A DNA stretch of 64,000 bases. Source: Psychrobacter sp. ANT_WB68 (lineage in GTDB: Bacteria; Pseudomonadota; Gammaproteobacteria; Pseudomonadales; Moraxellaceae). The DNA is taken from NCBI RefSeq assembly GCF_008369115.1, contig NZ_VOAZ01000002.1, forward strand, positions 186,001-250,000, written 5' to 3'. The notes under the pieces are model-generated. The model made no database searches and was not told where the DNA came from. It saw only the letters and a list, made by a program, of their open reading frames with translations. Position numbers and translations under genes: made by a program. Each line of letters starts with the position of its first letter. Positions within the stretch are counted from its first letter, which is position 1. Positions 17,481 through 28,363 of the stretch are shown one piece after another.

Positions 17481-18878
17481 ATGAAAACCAATAAGTTACC
17501 TAAGTCAGCATGGTCTGATTCTCAGGCAGCTGGTTCTCAATCGCCACAAACTAGCCAGTCAAGTCAGCACTATTTTGAAAATCACCATCTTAAAAAGAGC
17601 TATCTTAAGAAAGACTATTTAACTAAAGGTTATCTAAATACAGATACACCTTCAAAGGCTCATAATCATAATGCTAGTAATGACGCTAGCTATCATTATG
17701 AGAGTTATAACGACATATACTCCAATCATTTGGCGGCAGATACATCGGTACATGACAGCTATTTTGGCTACAGAAGCATTGAAGAAGGCCTTACTGAGAC
17801 AACAGAGTCTGCAATGAGTAAGAACAGCAACCGTAAAGCCCGTAGCTCGGATACTAGCGATATGAAAAGTCATGCTATTACGAGTAATCGCACAAATAAC
17901 AACCATAACAAAAGTGATAAAAGCCCTCGAAGCTTACAAATTCCTCAAATAAATCACGGGTATAAAAGAGCGCATAGCTATCAGAAGGTGAAAAAGACGA
18001 CTGATATAAGCATCAATAAAAGTGTGAACATAAATACGCAACCATCAAAGCTTCAGTCTATTGAAAATGATATCTTAGAAGCGCAGACTAATACTGTGAA
18101 TAGCCTAACTAAAAAAAATAAATCTAACAATCATCTTTCTTCTGAAACTGCACTTGCAGGGATAACAGAGATACCGGAGCGCATATTTATGAATGGACTG
18201 ATCAAGCACACAGGTATTGCTTTAGCTATTATCATACCGTTGGCGGCGTTTTCAGCCTATGCGGCGACGCCACCCGCCACTACTGCGGCTAAAGCTAATG
18301 TGACAGCTAATGCAACGACGGATAAAACCAGCATAGAGACATTATCCATCAAGCCGAGTGCTATCATTCATAAGGCTGCAAGTGTACCAACCACAGTAGA
18401 TAGTGTTGATCTTAAAAAGTACGCGGGCACGTGGTATGAGATAGGTCGTTTACCAATGTATTTCCAGCGCAATTGCGCCAGTGATGTGACTGCGAATTAT
18501 GTTGAAAAAACAGACGGTTCAGGCATCAAAGTGATTAACCAGTGTAAAGCGCAAGACGGTTCAGATATCATAGCTGAAGGCTTAGCCAAACCAGCTGATA
18601 CGACGGGTAGCAAATTAAAAGTTACTTTCTTACCCTCTTGGATTCGTTGGTTGCCTGTTGGTCGCGCGGATTATTGGGTACTAGCACGTGATGCAGACTA
18701 CAAAACGGCACTGGTCGGCACACCAGACAAAGACTATTTATGGTTACTGGCGCGCTCACCAAATGTGAGCCAAGAAACCTACGCAAAATACCGTCAAATT
18801 GCTCAACAACAGGGCTATGATTTAAAAGAGTTCAAACTGACGCCGCAGACCAATCAAACGGTCAAGTTGGTTCCATAA
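17481..18878 (+). CDS. blc: lipocalin (Blc-like) with a 236-residue low-complexity N-terminal extension or internal start
   Basis: The 465-codon frame ends in a lipocalin domain (about 315-465): the GTWYEIGR signature, then RNCASDVTANY, and a C-terminal DYLWLLARSP strand. Blc-type lipocalins bind lysophospholipids or fatty acids in the envelope. A clear signal peptide begins at internal Met237 (ATG 18189, GGAG 9 bp upstream) and ends in AYAA near residue 262. The preceding 236 codons are Ser/Asn/His/Lys-rich, have no stop, and start at ATG 17481 without a Shine-Dalgarno match. Translation from 18189 would give a 229-residue exported lipocalin. From 17481 it would give a type II membrane protein with a cytoplasmic disordered arm. 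The lipocalin is certain; the start is not. Confidence 0.8.
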   Translation: MKTNKLPKSAWSDSQAAGSQSPQTSQSSQHYFENHHLKKSYLKKDYLTKGYLNTDTPSKAHNHNASNDASYHYESYNDIYSNHLAADTSVHDSYFGYRSIEEGLTETTESAMSKNSNRKARSSDTSDMKSHAITSNRTNNNHNKSDKSPRSLQIPQINHGYKRAHSYQKVKKTTDISINKSVNINTQPSKLQSIENDILEAQTNTVNSLTKKNKSNNHLSSETALAGITEIPERIFMNGLIKHTGIALAIIIPLAAFSAYAATPPATTAAKANVTANATTDKTSIETLSIKPSAIIHKAASVPTTVDSVDLKKYAGTWYEIGRLPMYFQRNCASDVTANYVEKTDGSGIKVINQCKAQDGSDIIAEGLAKPADTTGSKLKVTFLPSWIRWLPVGRADYWVLARDADYKTALVGTPDKDYLWLLARSPNVSQETYAKYRQIAQQQGYDLKEFKLTPQTNQTVKLVP

Positions 18879-19300
18879 AAATCTAATTGTCAATTATTGA
18901 TAGCTGATTTTATTAATCGCTACTTTGATAGTTGCTTCTTGATAAATATTGACTGTATCACTACTTAAGTATTTTATATTAATAGTGTTTTGCCTCGGTT
19001 TTAGCTACTTAAAAATAAAGACAGCAAGTTATGCTGTCTTTATTTTTAATAAGTAGGCCATATATCAATAATATTCTTTATCAGAGCGGCAAATTCGGTT
19101 ATCACTAGCAAAATAAGGCATTTTAGGCTAAAATCTCCCTTATCTAAAGACTACGCTGATAAAAACGGTGACCATAACCATCGAAGCAACAGTCGAGCGT
19201 TATCGTTTTAGAATCATTACTTAACTTAATGATGACCTATCTATTTATATTTCTTCCTACTTTACTGATTACCTAATTACTGACCATAAGGATGTTTCTC
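18879..19300. other. intergenic region, 422 bp
   Basis: Holds the strong terminator at 19011-19047. Downstream are sequences likely to contain the GAPDH promoter (for example a GGCTAAAAT stretch near 19127). No small gene was seen. Confidence 0.55.
19011..19047 (+). terminator. intrinsic terminator after the lipocalin gene
   Basis: A perfect 16-bp stem, AAAAATAAAGACAGCA with TGCTGTCTTTATTTTT, around a 5-nt loop. It could act on both strands. Confidence 0.85.
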
Positions 19301-20737
19301 GTGAGCAACGCTGATACCTTACGCCAATTACATCAAGACCACTTGAGCAATTATAACCAACAAGAGCAACAAGCTATTGAGCTGATGGGGCTATTGAATA
19401 AGCTTTATAACGAGCAAGATGTGCAAGTGACTCTATTTGGCGATACTCTAGATACGACGTCTGTGGGTCAAATATTGGCATTGCATCAAAAAGTGGCGCT
19501 ACGTGAGCAAGGTGCTAAATCTATCGATATCGCTGATACCTTAGCGATGGTTAAGGCGCTTGCAGAGAATAAAGATATTCAAGCGGCTCGTATCGATGTC
19601 GGTCAGCTGATTGCGAATGACAGTGATTTACAAGCGGCTTTACAGTCTATTGGTACTGATAAAGGCACTAGCAATGGCGCAACTGATGTGGTGCTATATG
19701 GCTTCGGTCGTATTGGTCGTATCTTAACGCGCCTATTGTTGTCACAAGCATCAAGCGCCAAGGGTATGCAGTTAAAAGCTATTGTGGTACGTCCTGCAGC
19801 AGCGGGTGATTTGGCTAAGCGTGCCTCATTGCTTGAACGTGATTCGATTCATGGTAGCTTCGCTGGTGGCGTCGTTGTCGATAACGAAAACAACGGGTTG
19901 ATTATCAATGGCCGCTTTGTGCAAGTGATTTATGCTAAAGACCCAAGCGAGATTGATTATACTGCTTATGGTATTGACGATGCATTGGTCATTGATAACA
20001 CGGGCATTTGGAAAGATGAAGCCGGTCTTGGTAAGCACTTACAGTCTACTGGCGTGAAAAAAGTATTGCTAACGGCTCCTGCTGGCGGCGATATCAAGAA
20101 CGTCGTATATGGTGTGAATAATGACACGGTCGGTGATGACACTATCGTCAGTGCGGCGAGCTGTACGACCAACGCGATTACCCCAACGTTAAAAGTGTTA
20201 AATGACGAATACGGTATTGAGAATGGTCATGTTGAAACCATACACTCGTTTACCAATGATCAAAACTTGATTGATAACTATCATAAAGCCGATCGCCGTG
20301 GTCGTAGTGCAGTATTAAATATGGTTATCACCAGCACTGGCGCTGCAAAAGCAGTTGGTAAGGCACTACCAGAGCTTAGCGGTAAATTAACCGGTAACGC
20401 TATTCGTGTTCCAACGCCAAACGTCAGCTTAGCGATTTTAAACTTGAATCTTAAAACTGCGCCAGCTAGCGCTGATGCGTTAAATGAGTTCATGCGTAAA
20501 GTTTCTAATAGCAGTCAGTGGCAAACACAAATTGCTTATACAGACTCTACTGAAGCGGTATCGACGGATTTTGTCGGTGATACGCATGTGGGTATCGTCG
20601 ATGCTCAAGCGACGATTTTGACAGACAACCATGCTATCGTTTATATTTGGTATGACAACGAAGTAGGCTATAGCACGCAAGTATTACGTTTGGCAACGCA
20701 AATGGCAGGCATCAGCTACGCACAGATTCCAGCTTAA
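19301..20737 (+). CDS. gap: glyceraldehyde-3-phosphate dehydrogenase, long form
   Basis: 478 residues from GTG 19301, chosen because AAGGA ends 8 bp before it; the ATG at 19292 overlaps that site. The NAD-binding motif YGFGRIGR begins near residue 133. The catalytic Cys288 sits in SAASCTTNAITP, and the C-terminal WYDNEVGYS is canonical. Classical GAPDH is about 335 residues, so there is an extra N-terminal helical region of about 130 residues, as in the long GAPDHs of pseudomonads and Moraxellaceae. Reaction: glyceraldehyde-3-phosphate plus phosphate to 1,3-bisphosphoglycerate. In organisms lacking phosphofructokinase this form often serves gluconeogenesis; that is inference here. A monocistronic unit between terminators. 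Confidence 0.93.
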   Translation: MSNADTLRQLHQDHLSNYNQQEQQAIELMGLLNKLYNEQDVQVTLFGDTLDTTSVGQILALHQKVALREQGAKSIDIADTLAMVKALAENKDIQAARIDVGQLIANDSDLQAALQSIGTDKGTSNGATDVVLYGFGRIGRILTRLLLSQASSAKGMQLKAIVVRPAAAGDLAKRASLLERDSIHGSFAGGVVVDNENNGLIINGRFVQVIYAKDPSEIDYTAYGIDDALVIDNTGIWKDEAGLGKHLQSTGVKKVLLTAPAGGDIKNVVYGVNNDTVGDDTIVSAASCTTNAITPTLKVLNDEYGIENGHVETIHSFTNDQNLIDNYHKADRRGRSAVLNMVITSTGAAKAVGKALPELSGKLTGNAIRVPTPNVSLAILNLNLKTAPASADALNEFMRKVSNSSQWQTQIAYTDSTEAVSTDFVGDTHVGIVDAQATILTDNHAIVYIWYDNEVGYSTQVLRLATQMAGISYAQIPA

Positions 20738-20856
20738 TACATTTAAGTGGTATTAATGAGTTTTTAATATTGAGGTACTCTTCATAAACTAGAGTGCTTC
20801 AATAGTCACTTTTAGTTTGGACAGATAGATGTGATTTTTAAAGTTAAGATATACAG

Positions 20857-20885
20857 CACCCGATAGTCCAATTGGTTATCGGGTG
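20857..20885 (+). terminator. terminator after gap
   Basis: A 9-bp perfect stem CACCCGATA/TATCGGGTG with an 11-nt loop, followed by a weak T-rich stretch. It lies 120 bp past the stop. Confidence 0.6.
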
Positions 20886-21009
20886 TTATTGTCATAAACA
20901 AAGCAATGATTAAGAGCAAGATAGACGCAAGTCTCCCATTTTTTAAAAGATAACTATAGGCAAAAGAAGCGGTCTATGACTGTCATTAAGCTTATAAACT
21001 AGAGTGTAA

Positions 21010-22233
<1,224 letters not shown>

Positions 22234-22328
22234 GTGTGCTTTATTTAAGTTTACGTTTTTTAAATTGGTGTTCGCACAGTTTTTAATTTAATCCCCGTAA
22301 TCACTTTACACTAGCAACAGGAGTTTAT

Positions 22329-23501
22329 ATGGCAGTTGACATAGAGAACACGACCGAAGAAGCAAGGTTTGTTGAGCAAGCACGGAACTTTGATATTCAG
22401 CGCGTTATTGTCAAGATTGGCTCATCGTTATTAACCAATAATGGGCGAGGGCTTGATCGAACTGCCATTTACGAGTGGGCAAAGCAGATTGCCAAGCTGC
22501 ATAAGCAAGGCATGGAAGTATTATTGGTATCTTCAGGTGCGGTTGCTGAAGGCGTGGTGCGCATGAATCTTGAAGAGCGCCCTAAGAAATTGGCGGCGCT
22601 GCAAGCTTGTGCGTCTATCGGCCAGATGGGTTTGATTGAAACTTGGTGGTCAGCATTGATTCAGCATGGTATTCAAAGCTCGCAGTTGCTACTGACCCAT
22701 GATGATTTGTCCAACCGTAGTCGCTATTTGAATACCACTGGCGCGCTAACACAATTATTAGAATGGCGTGTGCTCCCAGTGATTAATGAAAACGATACCA
22801 TTACGATTGATGAGATTAAATTCGGCGATAATGATACCTTAGGTGCGATGGCAGCGGCGATGGTCAATGCCGATTTATACATTATCTTAACCGATCAAGA
22901 AGGGGTCTTTACCGATAATCCGCGTAATAATCCTAATGCCAAAATGATCCGTCAAGAGCGCGCAATGGCTGATTATTTATTTGATATCGCAGGTGATGGT
23001 GGCAAGCTTGGTCGCGGTGGTATGCTCACCAAAATCCGTGCCGGACGCTTGGCTGCCATGGGCGGTTGTCCAACAGTCATCGTCAGTGGTGCTATCGACG
23101 ATGTCATTACTCGTGTGGTATCTGGTGAAGCAGTTGGTACGTTACTGACGACGAATGACCAAGATAAAATCATTGCTCGTAAACAGTGGCTGGCGGCGCA
23201 TTTGCGTATGTCGGGCTCTTTAATTGTCGATGCCGGTGCTGCAAAAGCCGTGGTTGAACATCACAAGAGCCTGCTACCGGTCGGCGTCGTAGAAGTACGT
23301 GGCGATTTCGATGAAGGCGATGTGGTTGAAATTGTACACCAAGATACGGGCGAGCGTATCGCTGTCGGTCAAGTGAACTTCTCATCGCGTGATGCCTGCC
23401 GTGTGGCTCGCGAGCGTACGGAACAGTTTGATAGAATCCTTGGTAACAATGAAGAGCGCGTGGTCATGGTACACCGTGATAACTTAGCGCTGACCATGTA
23501 G
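22329..23501 (+). CDS. proB: glutamate 5-kinase with PUA domain
   Basis: 390 residues. The amino-acid kinase domain has VKIGSSLLTNNGRGLD near residue 37, VSSGAVAEG and INENDTI. The C-terminal PUA domain (about 290-375) includes the glycine-rich GVVEVRGDFDEGD segment. It catalyses the first step of proline synthesis, glutamate to gamma-glutamyl phosphate, in the cytoplasm and is normally feedback-inhibited by proline. AGGAG lies 6 bp before the ATG. It carries about 20 extra N-terminal residues relative to E. coli. proA is not adjacent. Likely transcribed with obgE. Confidence 0.96.
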   Translation: MAVDIENTTEEARFVEQARNFDIQRVIVKIGSSLLTNNGRGLDRTAIYEWAKQIAKLHKQGMEVLLVSSGAVAEGVVRMNLEERPKKLAALQACASIGQMGLIETWWSALIQHGIQSSQLLLTHDDLSNRSRYLNTTGALTQLLEWRVLPVINENDTITIDEIKFGDNDTLGAMAAAMVNADLYIILTDQEGVFTDNPRNNPNAKMIRQERAMADYLFDIAGDGGKLGRGGMLTKIRAGRLAAMGGCPTVIVSGAIDDVITRVVSGEAVGTLLTTNDQDKIIARKQWLAAHLRMSGSLIVDAGAAKAVVEHHKSLLPVGVVEVRGDFDEGDVVEIVHQDTGERIAVGQVNFSSRDACRVARERTEQFDRILGNNEERVVMVHRDNLALTM

Positions 23502-23506
23502 ACGTT

Positions 23507-23526
23507 TAGGGTATTTACCCTATTTT
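23507..23526 (+). terminator. weak terminator after proB
   Basis: A short TAGGG/CCCTA stem with a 6-nt loop followed by TTTT, immediately after the proB stop. The stem is short, so this is tentative. Confidence 0.4.
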
Positions 23527-23779
23527 AGATATAAGCACGATATTATTGATTAAAGGCTAACAGCAAATGACGCTCTAAAAGTGCTTAACATTATCTGATG
23601 AAGGTTAACCTAACGATTGCTAATCTGATGGCTATTCACCAAGAACCAATCATTCAGTGTGTTTAAATTTTTGTAATAGAGTGTCGCTATCTGAGCGTTT
23701 TAATATTCTTTTCTTTAACTTATTTTATCTAGCTTCTTATTCATTTTATTGGATATAGAGCTGTTTTGGAGATTTGTAC

Positions 23780-24916
23780 ATGAGTGCTTCAGACAATAAT
23801 AACGCGCTAGAGCAGAATTTTGCGCCTTTAAAAAACGATAGATTGTTACGAGCGCTGCGCTTTGAGCCCATAGATACTACACCTGTGTGGATGATGCGCC
23901 AAGCCGGTCGTTATTTACCAGAATATAAAGCCACTCGCGCTGAAGCTGGTGACTTTATGAGCTTATGTAAAGATACCGCCCGTGCTACGGAAGTCACTTT
24001 GCAGCCTTTACGTCGTTATGATTTGGACGCTGCTATTTTATTCAGTGATATTTTAACCATTCCTGATGCGATGGGATTGGGTCTATATTTTGAAACGGGT
24101 GAAGGTCCGAAGTTTAAACATCCTATTCGTACGCAAGCAGATTTAGATAGATTGCCGGTACTCGATGTAAATGACTCTCTCGATTATGTCATGCGTGCGG
24201 TGACGAGTATTCGTACTGCGCTCAATGGTCAAGTACCATTATTTGGTTTTTCTGGCAGTCCATGGACGCTAGCGACTTATATGATTGAAGGCGGTAGCTC
24301 AAAAGATTATCGCTATACCAAAGGTTTTCTATATAGTAATCCTGAATTTTTACATCAATTATTAGACAAGTTAGCAACGTCAGTGATTGATTATTTGGAT
24401 GCACAAGTTGTAGCAGGCGCACAGATATTACAGATATTTGATAGCTGGGGCGGTGCGCTTGGTCATCGTCAGTTTGTCGATTTCTCTCATGCTTATAATA
24501 AGCGCATTGTCGCTGAGTTAAAGGTACGTCATCCTGAAATACCTGTGGTGCTATTTACTAAGGGTGGCGGTATTTGGCTTGATGTCCAAGCGGATAGTGA
24601 AGCTGATGCCTTGGGCCTAGATTGGACGATGCCTCTTGATCGTGCCCGTCAAGTCTTGACGGAAAGTCAGCGTCAATTGACTAAGCAGCATAAAAAACTA
24701 CAAAGTAGCAAAGCGATTCAGGGTAACTTAGATCCCGCAACTTTATATGGCTCGCCTGCAACTATCCGTGCTGAAGTCAATGCCATGCTGGATAGCGCTT
24801 ATGCGAGTGGCGAAAAAACAGGCTATGTAGCAAACTTAGGTCATGGTATTACCCAGTGGGTCGACCCTGATAATGCCAAAGTGTTTATCGATGCGGTACA
24901 TGACTATAAGATTTAA
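23780..24916 (+). CDS. hemE: uroporphyrinogen decarboxylase
   Basis: 378 residues from ATG 23780, which has TTGGAG 8 bp upstream; the frame's TTG at 23774 is less likely. The signature [15 protein letters not shown] lies near residue 35, and [12 protein letters not shown] and [10 protein letters not shown] follow. It removes four carboxyl groups from uroporphyrinogen III to give coproporphyrinogen III in cytoplasmic heme synthesis. About 25 extra residues precede the usual start region, as is common in Moraxellaceae. Flanked by 278-bp and 179-bp spacers, so it probably has its own promoter. Identification is firm. Confidence 0.97.
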   Translation: MSASDNNNALEQNFAPLKNDRLLRALRFEPIDTTPVWMMRQAGRYLPEYKATRAEAGDFMSLCKDTARATEVTLQPLRRYDLDAAILFSDILTIPDAMGLGLYFETGEGPKFKHPIRTQADLDRLPVLDVNDSLDYVMRAVTSIRTALNGQVPLFGFSGSPWTLATYMIEGGSSKDYRYTKGFLYSNPEFLHQLLDKLATSVIDYLDAQVVAGAQILQIFDSWGGALGHRQFVDFSHAYNKRIVAELKVRHPEIPVVLFTKGGGIWLDVQADSEADALGLDWTMPLDRARQVLTESQRQLTKQHKKLQSSKAIQGNLDPATLYGSPATIRAEVNAMLDSAYASGEKTGYVANLGHGITQWVDPDNAKVFIDAVHDYKI

Positions 24917-25007
24917 CGCTGCTAATTTTTAAGAAAGCGAGCATTTAACAGTGCTAATAACCGCGTTAACATCAATAAGCTATGAAACCAAAAGCTAGAA
25001 AGCTAGA

Positions 25008-25045
25008 AGTTATAATGTTTATACTGAGGTGTAAACATTATAGCT
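25008..25045. repeat. inverted repeat upstream of argC
   Basis: A 14-bp arm AGTTATAATGTTTA (25008-25021) pairs with TAAACATTATAGCT (25032-25045) with one G-T pair. There is no T-tract. It could be an operator or a 5'-UTR hairpin for argC; it does not resemble the E. coli ARG box. Confidence 0.5.
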
Positions 25046-25095
25046 ATCTACCATTAATTGAGTAACACACTGAATAAAGAAAAAAGGGCTATCTT

Positions 25096-26163
25096 ATGAT
25101 TTCAGCAGCGATTGTCGGCGGCACAGGTTATACAGGTATTGAGCTGATTCGCTTATTATCTGCCCATCCTGAAGTGTCTATTGATTTGCTAACATCCCGT
25201 AGCGAAGCTGGCACCCGAGCTGATGAGATCTTCCCAAGCTTACGCGGCATCTCAGATATCGTTTTTAGCGACTTAGGTGATGAGACGCTAGCGACATTGC
25301 AAAAATGCGATGTGGTGTTTTTTGCGACTCCACATGGCGTGGCAATGAAGCAAGCAGAGGCGTTAACTGCAGCGGGCGTAAAAGTCATTGATTTAGCTGC
25401 GGATTTTCGTTTGCAGTCATTAACGGAATTTGAGCATTGGTATCAGCAAGCGCATGCCTGTCCTGAGCTATTAAAGACAGCTGTTTATGGTTTGCCTGAA
25501 GTCAACCGTGAAAAACTGGTCAATGCTTTGGTCGTCGGTAACCCTGGCTGTTATCCAACCACGGCTATCTTGGGCTTAAAACCCATTATAGATGCCCAAA
25601 ATCAGCAAGCAGCAAGATTGGTTGAATCACGTATCGTTATCGATGCTAAATCTGGTGTTTCGGGTGCGGGTCGTCAAGCAAAGCTTGCACTTAACTATGC
25701 TGAAACCACAGATAACTTCAAGGCCTATAGCGTTGAAGGTCATCGGCATCTACCTGAGATTGAACAGGGCGTTGCCCAATTATTAGATAGTAAATTTAGC
25801 CATCGTATTCGTTTTTTACCTCATCTTGTGCCGATGATACGCGGAATGTTGAGCTCTATTCATCTTGAGCTTACTGATGCAGGCGCTGCTATTGATTGGC
25901 AGCAAATATTTGACACAAGCTATGCTGCAGAACCTTTTGTGGATGTGATGCCAAAAGGTGTTTATCCCGATACGCGCAGTGTACGTGCCAGTAATCGTTT
26001 ACGTATTGGCATCCATCAAGACAATGAACGTGCTGAGCTGACAGTGATTGTTGTGCAAGACAATTTGGTAAAAGGTGCCGCTGGGCAAGCAGTACAAAAT
26101 ATGAATGTGATGTTTGGTCTCGATGAATCAATGGGTTTAAACTTTGCGCCTATCGTTCCTTAA
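25096..26163 (+). CDS. argC: N-acetyl-gamma-glutamyl-phosphate reductase
   Basis: 355 residues, a normal length for the long ArgC type. The N-terminal NADP-binding motif GGTGYTGIELIRL is followed by the active-site Cys152 in GNPGCYPT. SGVSGAGR and LVPMIRGML follow. It reduces N-acetylglutamyl phosphate to the semialdehyde, the third step of arginine synthesis. AAAGGG lies upstream of the ATG. No other arg gene is adjacent, which is typical for dispersed arg genes in this group. Identification is firm. Confidence 0.96.
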   Translation: MISAAIVGGTGYTGIELIRLLSAHPEVSIDLLTSRSEAGTRADEIFPSLRGISDIVFSDLGDETLATLQKCDVVFFATPHGVAMKQAEALTAAGVKVIDLAADFRLQSLTEFEHWYQQAHACPELLKTAVYGLPEVNREKLVNALVVGNPGCYPTTAILGLKPIIDAQNQQAARLVESRIVIDAKSGVSGAGRQAKLALNYAETTDNFKAYSVEGHRHLPEIEQGVAQLLDSKFSHRIRFLPHLVPMIRGMLSSIHLELTDAGAAIDWQQIFDTSYAAEPFVDVMPKGVYPDTRSVRASNRLRIGIHQDNERAELTVIVVQDNLVKGAAGQAVQNMNVMFGLDESMGLNFAPIVP

Positions 26164-26227
26164 CAAATGTTTATCTACTATCAGATCCTTCCTATTTATG
26201 GCGCTAGGTATTGATTATAAATTCCGC

Positions 26228-26233
26228 TATAAT
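26228..26233 (+). promoter_or_regulatory. candidate -10 for the coiled-coil membrane protein gene
   Basis: TATAAT 34 bp before the ATG at 26267. No good -35 at the usual distance. Confidence 0.4.
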
Positions 26234-26266
26234 AACCTGCCCTTACTATTAAGAGATATTGTCTAA

Positions 26267-27151
26267 ATGCGTTTGAAGAGTGTACTACGCCTTTGCCCAC
26301 AGCCAGCACGTTTAACGTGCCAAGACTCTATTTCCTATGATTTGGGGCGTAGTCCGCATCTCTCTTATCCTCGTTATCATAGTAATGGTGCTGCTATAAG
26401 TAGCCATGGTATTAATCATTCACAGCAAGGCGCTTCTACCTTGGTATTAGCATTATTTGTGGTAGCGATATTGGTGACAGCAGTGGTTGGACTGTTATTT
26501 GGTCACAAGCTGGGTTATCAGCGTGGCTATTATTCAATGCAAACGGAAGCTAAGCAAGCGGTCATCACGAGTAAAGAGGCGACACAAGAGCTGAAAGATT
26601 TACGCCTTAGCAGTAAAATAGCCACCAATGAAGCGGCTACTGCTAAGCAAGAGCTAGAAATAAGTTTGGCAAATTTGAAAGAGCTACGCGAAAATCAACA
26701 GGAACTTAAGGTTGAAAACAAACAATTGGCGCAGCTTAATCAAATATATGCCGAAATCATTAGCGATCAAGGCGGTATGCCCTTGCAGATACTTGGTGCT
26801 AGGATTGAACCTTTACCTGAGAACGCTTTTGAATATGGCTTCGATATTGGCATGCTTGCCAGCGATGGTAAAGCCAAGCGCTTAAAGCCAACGTTGACCT
26901 TGCTCAATAACGATGACTTTGTAGAAGTACCGTTGGAACCATCGAGTTATAGCATTGAGGGTATTACGCGTATTCGTGGTCGCTTTATGCTGCCATCAGG
27001 CTTTAAGCCTTTGCAAGTTAAACTGAGCTTGAGAGCAGGTGGACAGGAAGTAGAGCAGCTATATGATTGGAGGCTTGGCGCTAAGGTTGATAATATGCCA
27101 CTGTCGTTATTAGACCTACCAGAGGTTGATGAAAGCCCGATTGAGCCTTGA
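26267..27151 (+). CDS. single-pass membrane protein with coiled coil (DUF6776-like)
   Basis: 294 residues. A polar N-terminus of about 60 residues is followed by one transmembrane helix (about 60-85, LALFVVAILVTAVVGLLFG). A heptad-like charged coiled coil covers about 95-160 (many Glu/Lys/Gln/Leu), and a beta-rich C-terminal domain ends with VEQLYDWRL. The arrangement and C-terminal domain resemble the gammaproteobacterial DUF6776 proteins, often found near other small envelope genes; this is from memory. Topology suggests a cytoplasmic N-terminus and periplasmic coiled coil. Biological function unknown. Confidence 0.75.
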   Translation: MRLKSVLRLCPQPARLTCQDSISYDLGRSPHLSYPRYHSNGAAISSHGINHSQQGASTLVLALFVVAILVTAVVGLLFGHKLGYQRGYYSMQTEAKQAVITSKEATQELKDLRLSSKIATNEAATAKQELEISLANLKELRENQQELKVENKQLAQLNQIYAEIISDQGGMPLQILGARIEPLPENAFEYGFDIGMLASDGKAKRLKPTLTLLNNDDFVEVPLEPSSYSIEGITRIRGRFMLPSGFKPLQVKLSLRAGGQEVEQLYDWRLGAKVDNMPLSLLDLPEVDESPIEP

Positions 27152-27233
27152 TTTTTTAGTGCTTCGATATTCCATGTCCAATGGCTTTCACCTAGTAACA
27201 TGTCTGCTAATATTTTTTAACTCTTCTTTGTAT

Positions 27234-27242
27234 TGTTATAAA
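27234..27242 (+). promoter_or_regulatory. extended -10 promoter element upstream of clpS
   Basis: TG-T-TATAAA 27 bp before the clpS ATG, consistent with an extended -10 promoter. Confidence 0.45.
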
Positions 27243-27268
27243 CACACCTATTAAATTGTATTCTAATT

Positions 27269-27676
27269 ATGATAAAACAAACCATATTACAGTCAACGCC
27301 CACCGTTGCGGATTGGCATTTTCCCAATATGCCGACGCATTTTGCTCAAGATGGCGATACCGAAAGTGAGACTTCACCACAAGCTGATGTATTAGTGGCA
27401 GAGCCAGAGGTGGCAAAGCCTCCCATGTATGCTGTGGTGATGTATAACGATAACTACACGCCGATGGAATTTGTCGTTTATGTGCTGCAGTCGGAGTTTC
27501 GTCATAGTATGGATTCAGCCGTTGAAATTATGCTGACGATTCATAATAGTAGCAAAGGTATTGCGGGCATTTATCCCAAAGATATCGCTGAAACTAAGGC
27601 AAAAAAGGTTAATAGCCTTGCGCACCGTGAAGGCTATCCTTTATTGACTCAAATTGAACCACATCAGGGCGAATGA
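27269..27676 (+). CDS. clpS: ATP-dependent Clp protease adaptor ClpS
   Basis: 135 residues. The conserved core begins near residue 50: YAVVMYNDNYTPMEFVVYVL, then GIAGIYPKDIAETKA and a C-terminal sheet. It delivers N-degron substrates to ClpAP. The acidic N-terminal tail of about 45 residues is longer than in E. coli (total 106); in the family this tail is unstructured and needed for ClpA function. clpA lies downstream but separated by 687 bp without a gene, unlike the tight clpS-clpA pair of E. coli. No Shine-Dalgarno match is obvious. Confidence 0.93.
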   Translation: MIKQTILQSTPTVADWHFPNMPTHFAQDGDTESETSPQADVLVAEPEVAKPPMYAVVMYNDNYTPMEFVVYVLQSEFRHSMDSAVEIMLTIHNSSKGIAGIYPKDIAETKAKKVNSLAHREGYPLLTQIEPHQGE

Positions 27677-28363
27677 TTTTTTAGCGCACTTTTGTAGTAA
27701 GTTTTTCCTGTTTTTATTATTGCACTTTCTATCTCACTCCATTCTTTGTTATCTATACAGTCAAGTTTTACCCCTAAAAATACTTTCTAACATAGAGCAA
27801 ACCTGATCAGTTATCTGATTGTTTGCTCTAACGTATCTATCTACTCTAAGTTTAGCCATTTTAAATTTGGTACACATCCTGACGCCTATGGTCTTCTAAT
27901 CTTGTTATTCCTTTACTTTTAAACTTGATTTCCCTCTGATACAGCCCTATATACTAAAGTATGCTCTTGTACACTTAGTTTTATATCGTCCCTCATTTTT
28001 TCAAATCGTTTTAGTATGTTTTATCTCTATCCTATCCAATAGCCAGTTTTAAAGACATAGGCTCAAAGTGTTTTATGAGCTGCTAGTTTTAGTAACTGTA
28101 TAGACGCTATTAAAAGGTTTGTCAGACACTTCGATACATTTTAATCAGCTTTAATAGATTGACTATCCTTAATTATCATGTTGATATAAAGGGAAGATGA
28201 AAATAATACGCTAGTCATGGAAGTCATCATTGAATTACATTCAGTAAAGTCTCTTAATAATCCTAACATTGCCCTTGAACAATCCATCTATCGCCCTGAT
28301 TTAGTTACTAACTCATTCATAAAGCTATCAATAATAAGATAGGTACAACCGTAGGAAGTCCTT
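27677..28363. other. clpS-clpA intergenic region, 687 bp
   Basis: T-rich, low-complexity DNA with no credible gene on either strand. A 10-bp perfect inverted repeat sits at 27793-27830. The clpA ribosome-binding site (AGGAAG) is at the right end. Confidence 0.6.
27793..27830. repeat. inverted repeat between clpS and clpA
   Basis: TAGAGCAAAC (27793-27802) pairs perfectly with GTTTGCTCTA (27821-27830). The 18-nt loop contains TGATCAG and CTGAT, which can pair further. No T-tract follows. Confidence 0.6.

Noticed and set aside
25008-25045. Arginine operator at the argC upstream inverted repeat
   Set aside because: The arms do not match the ArgR consensus, so it is kept only as an unassigned inverted repeat.
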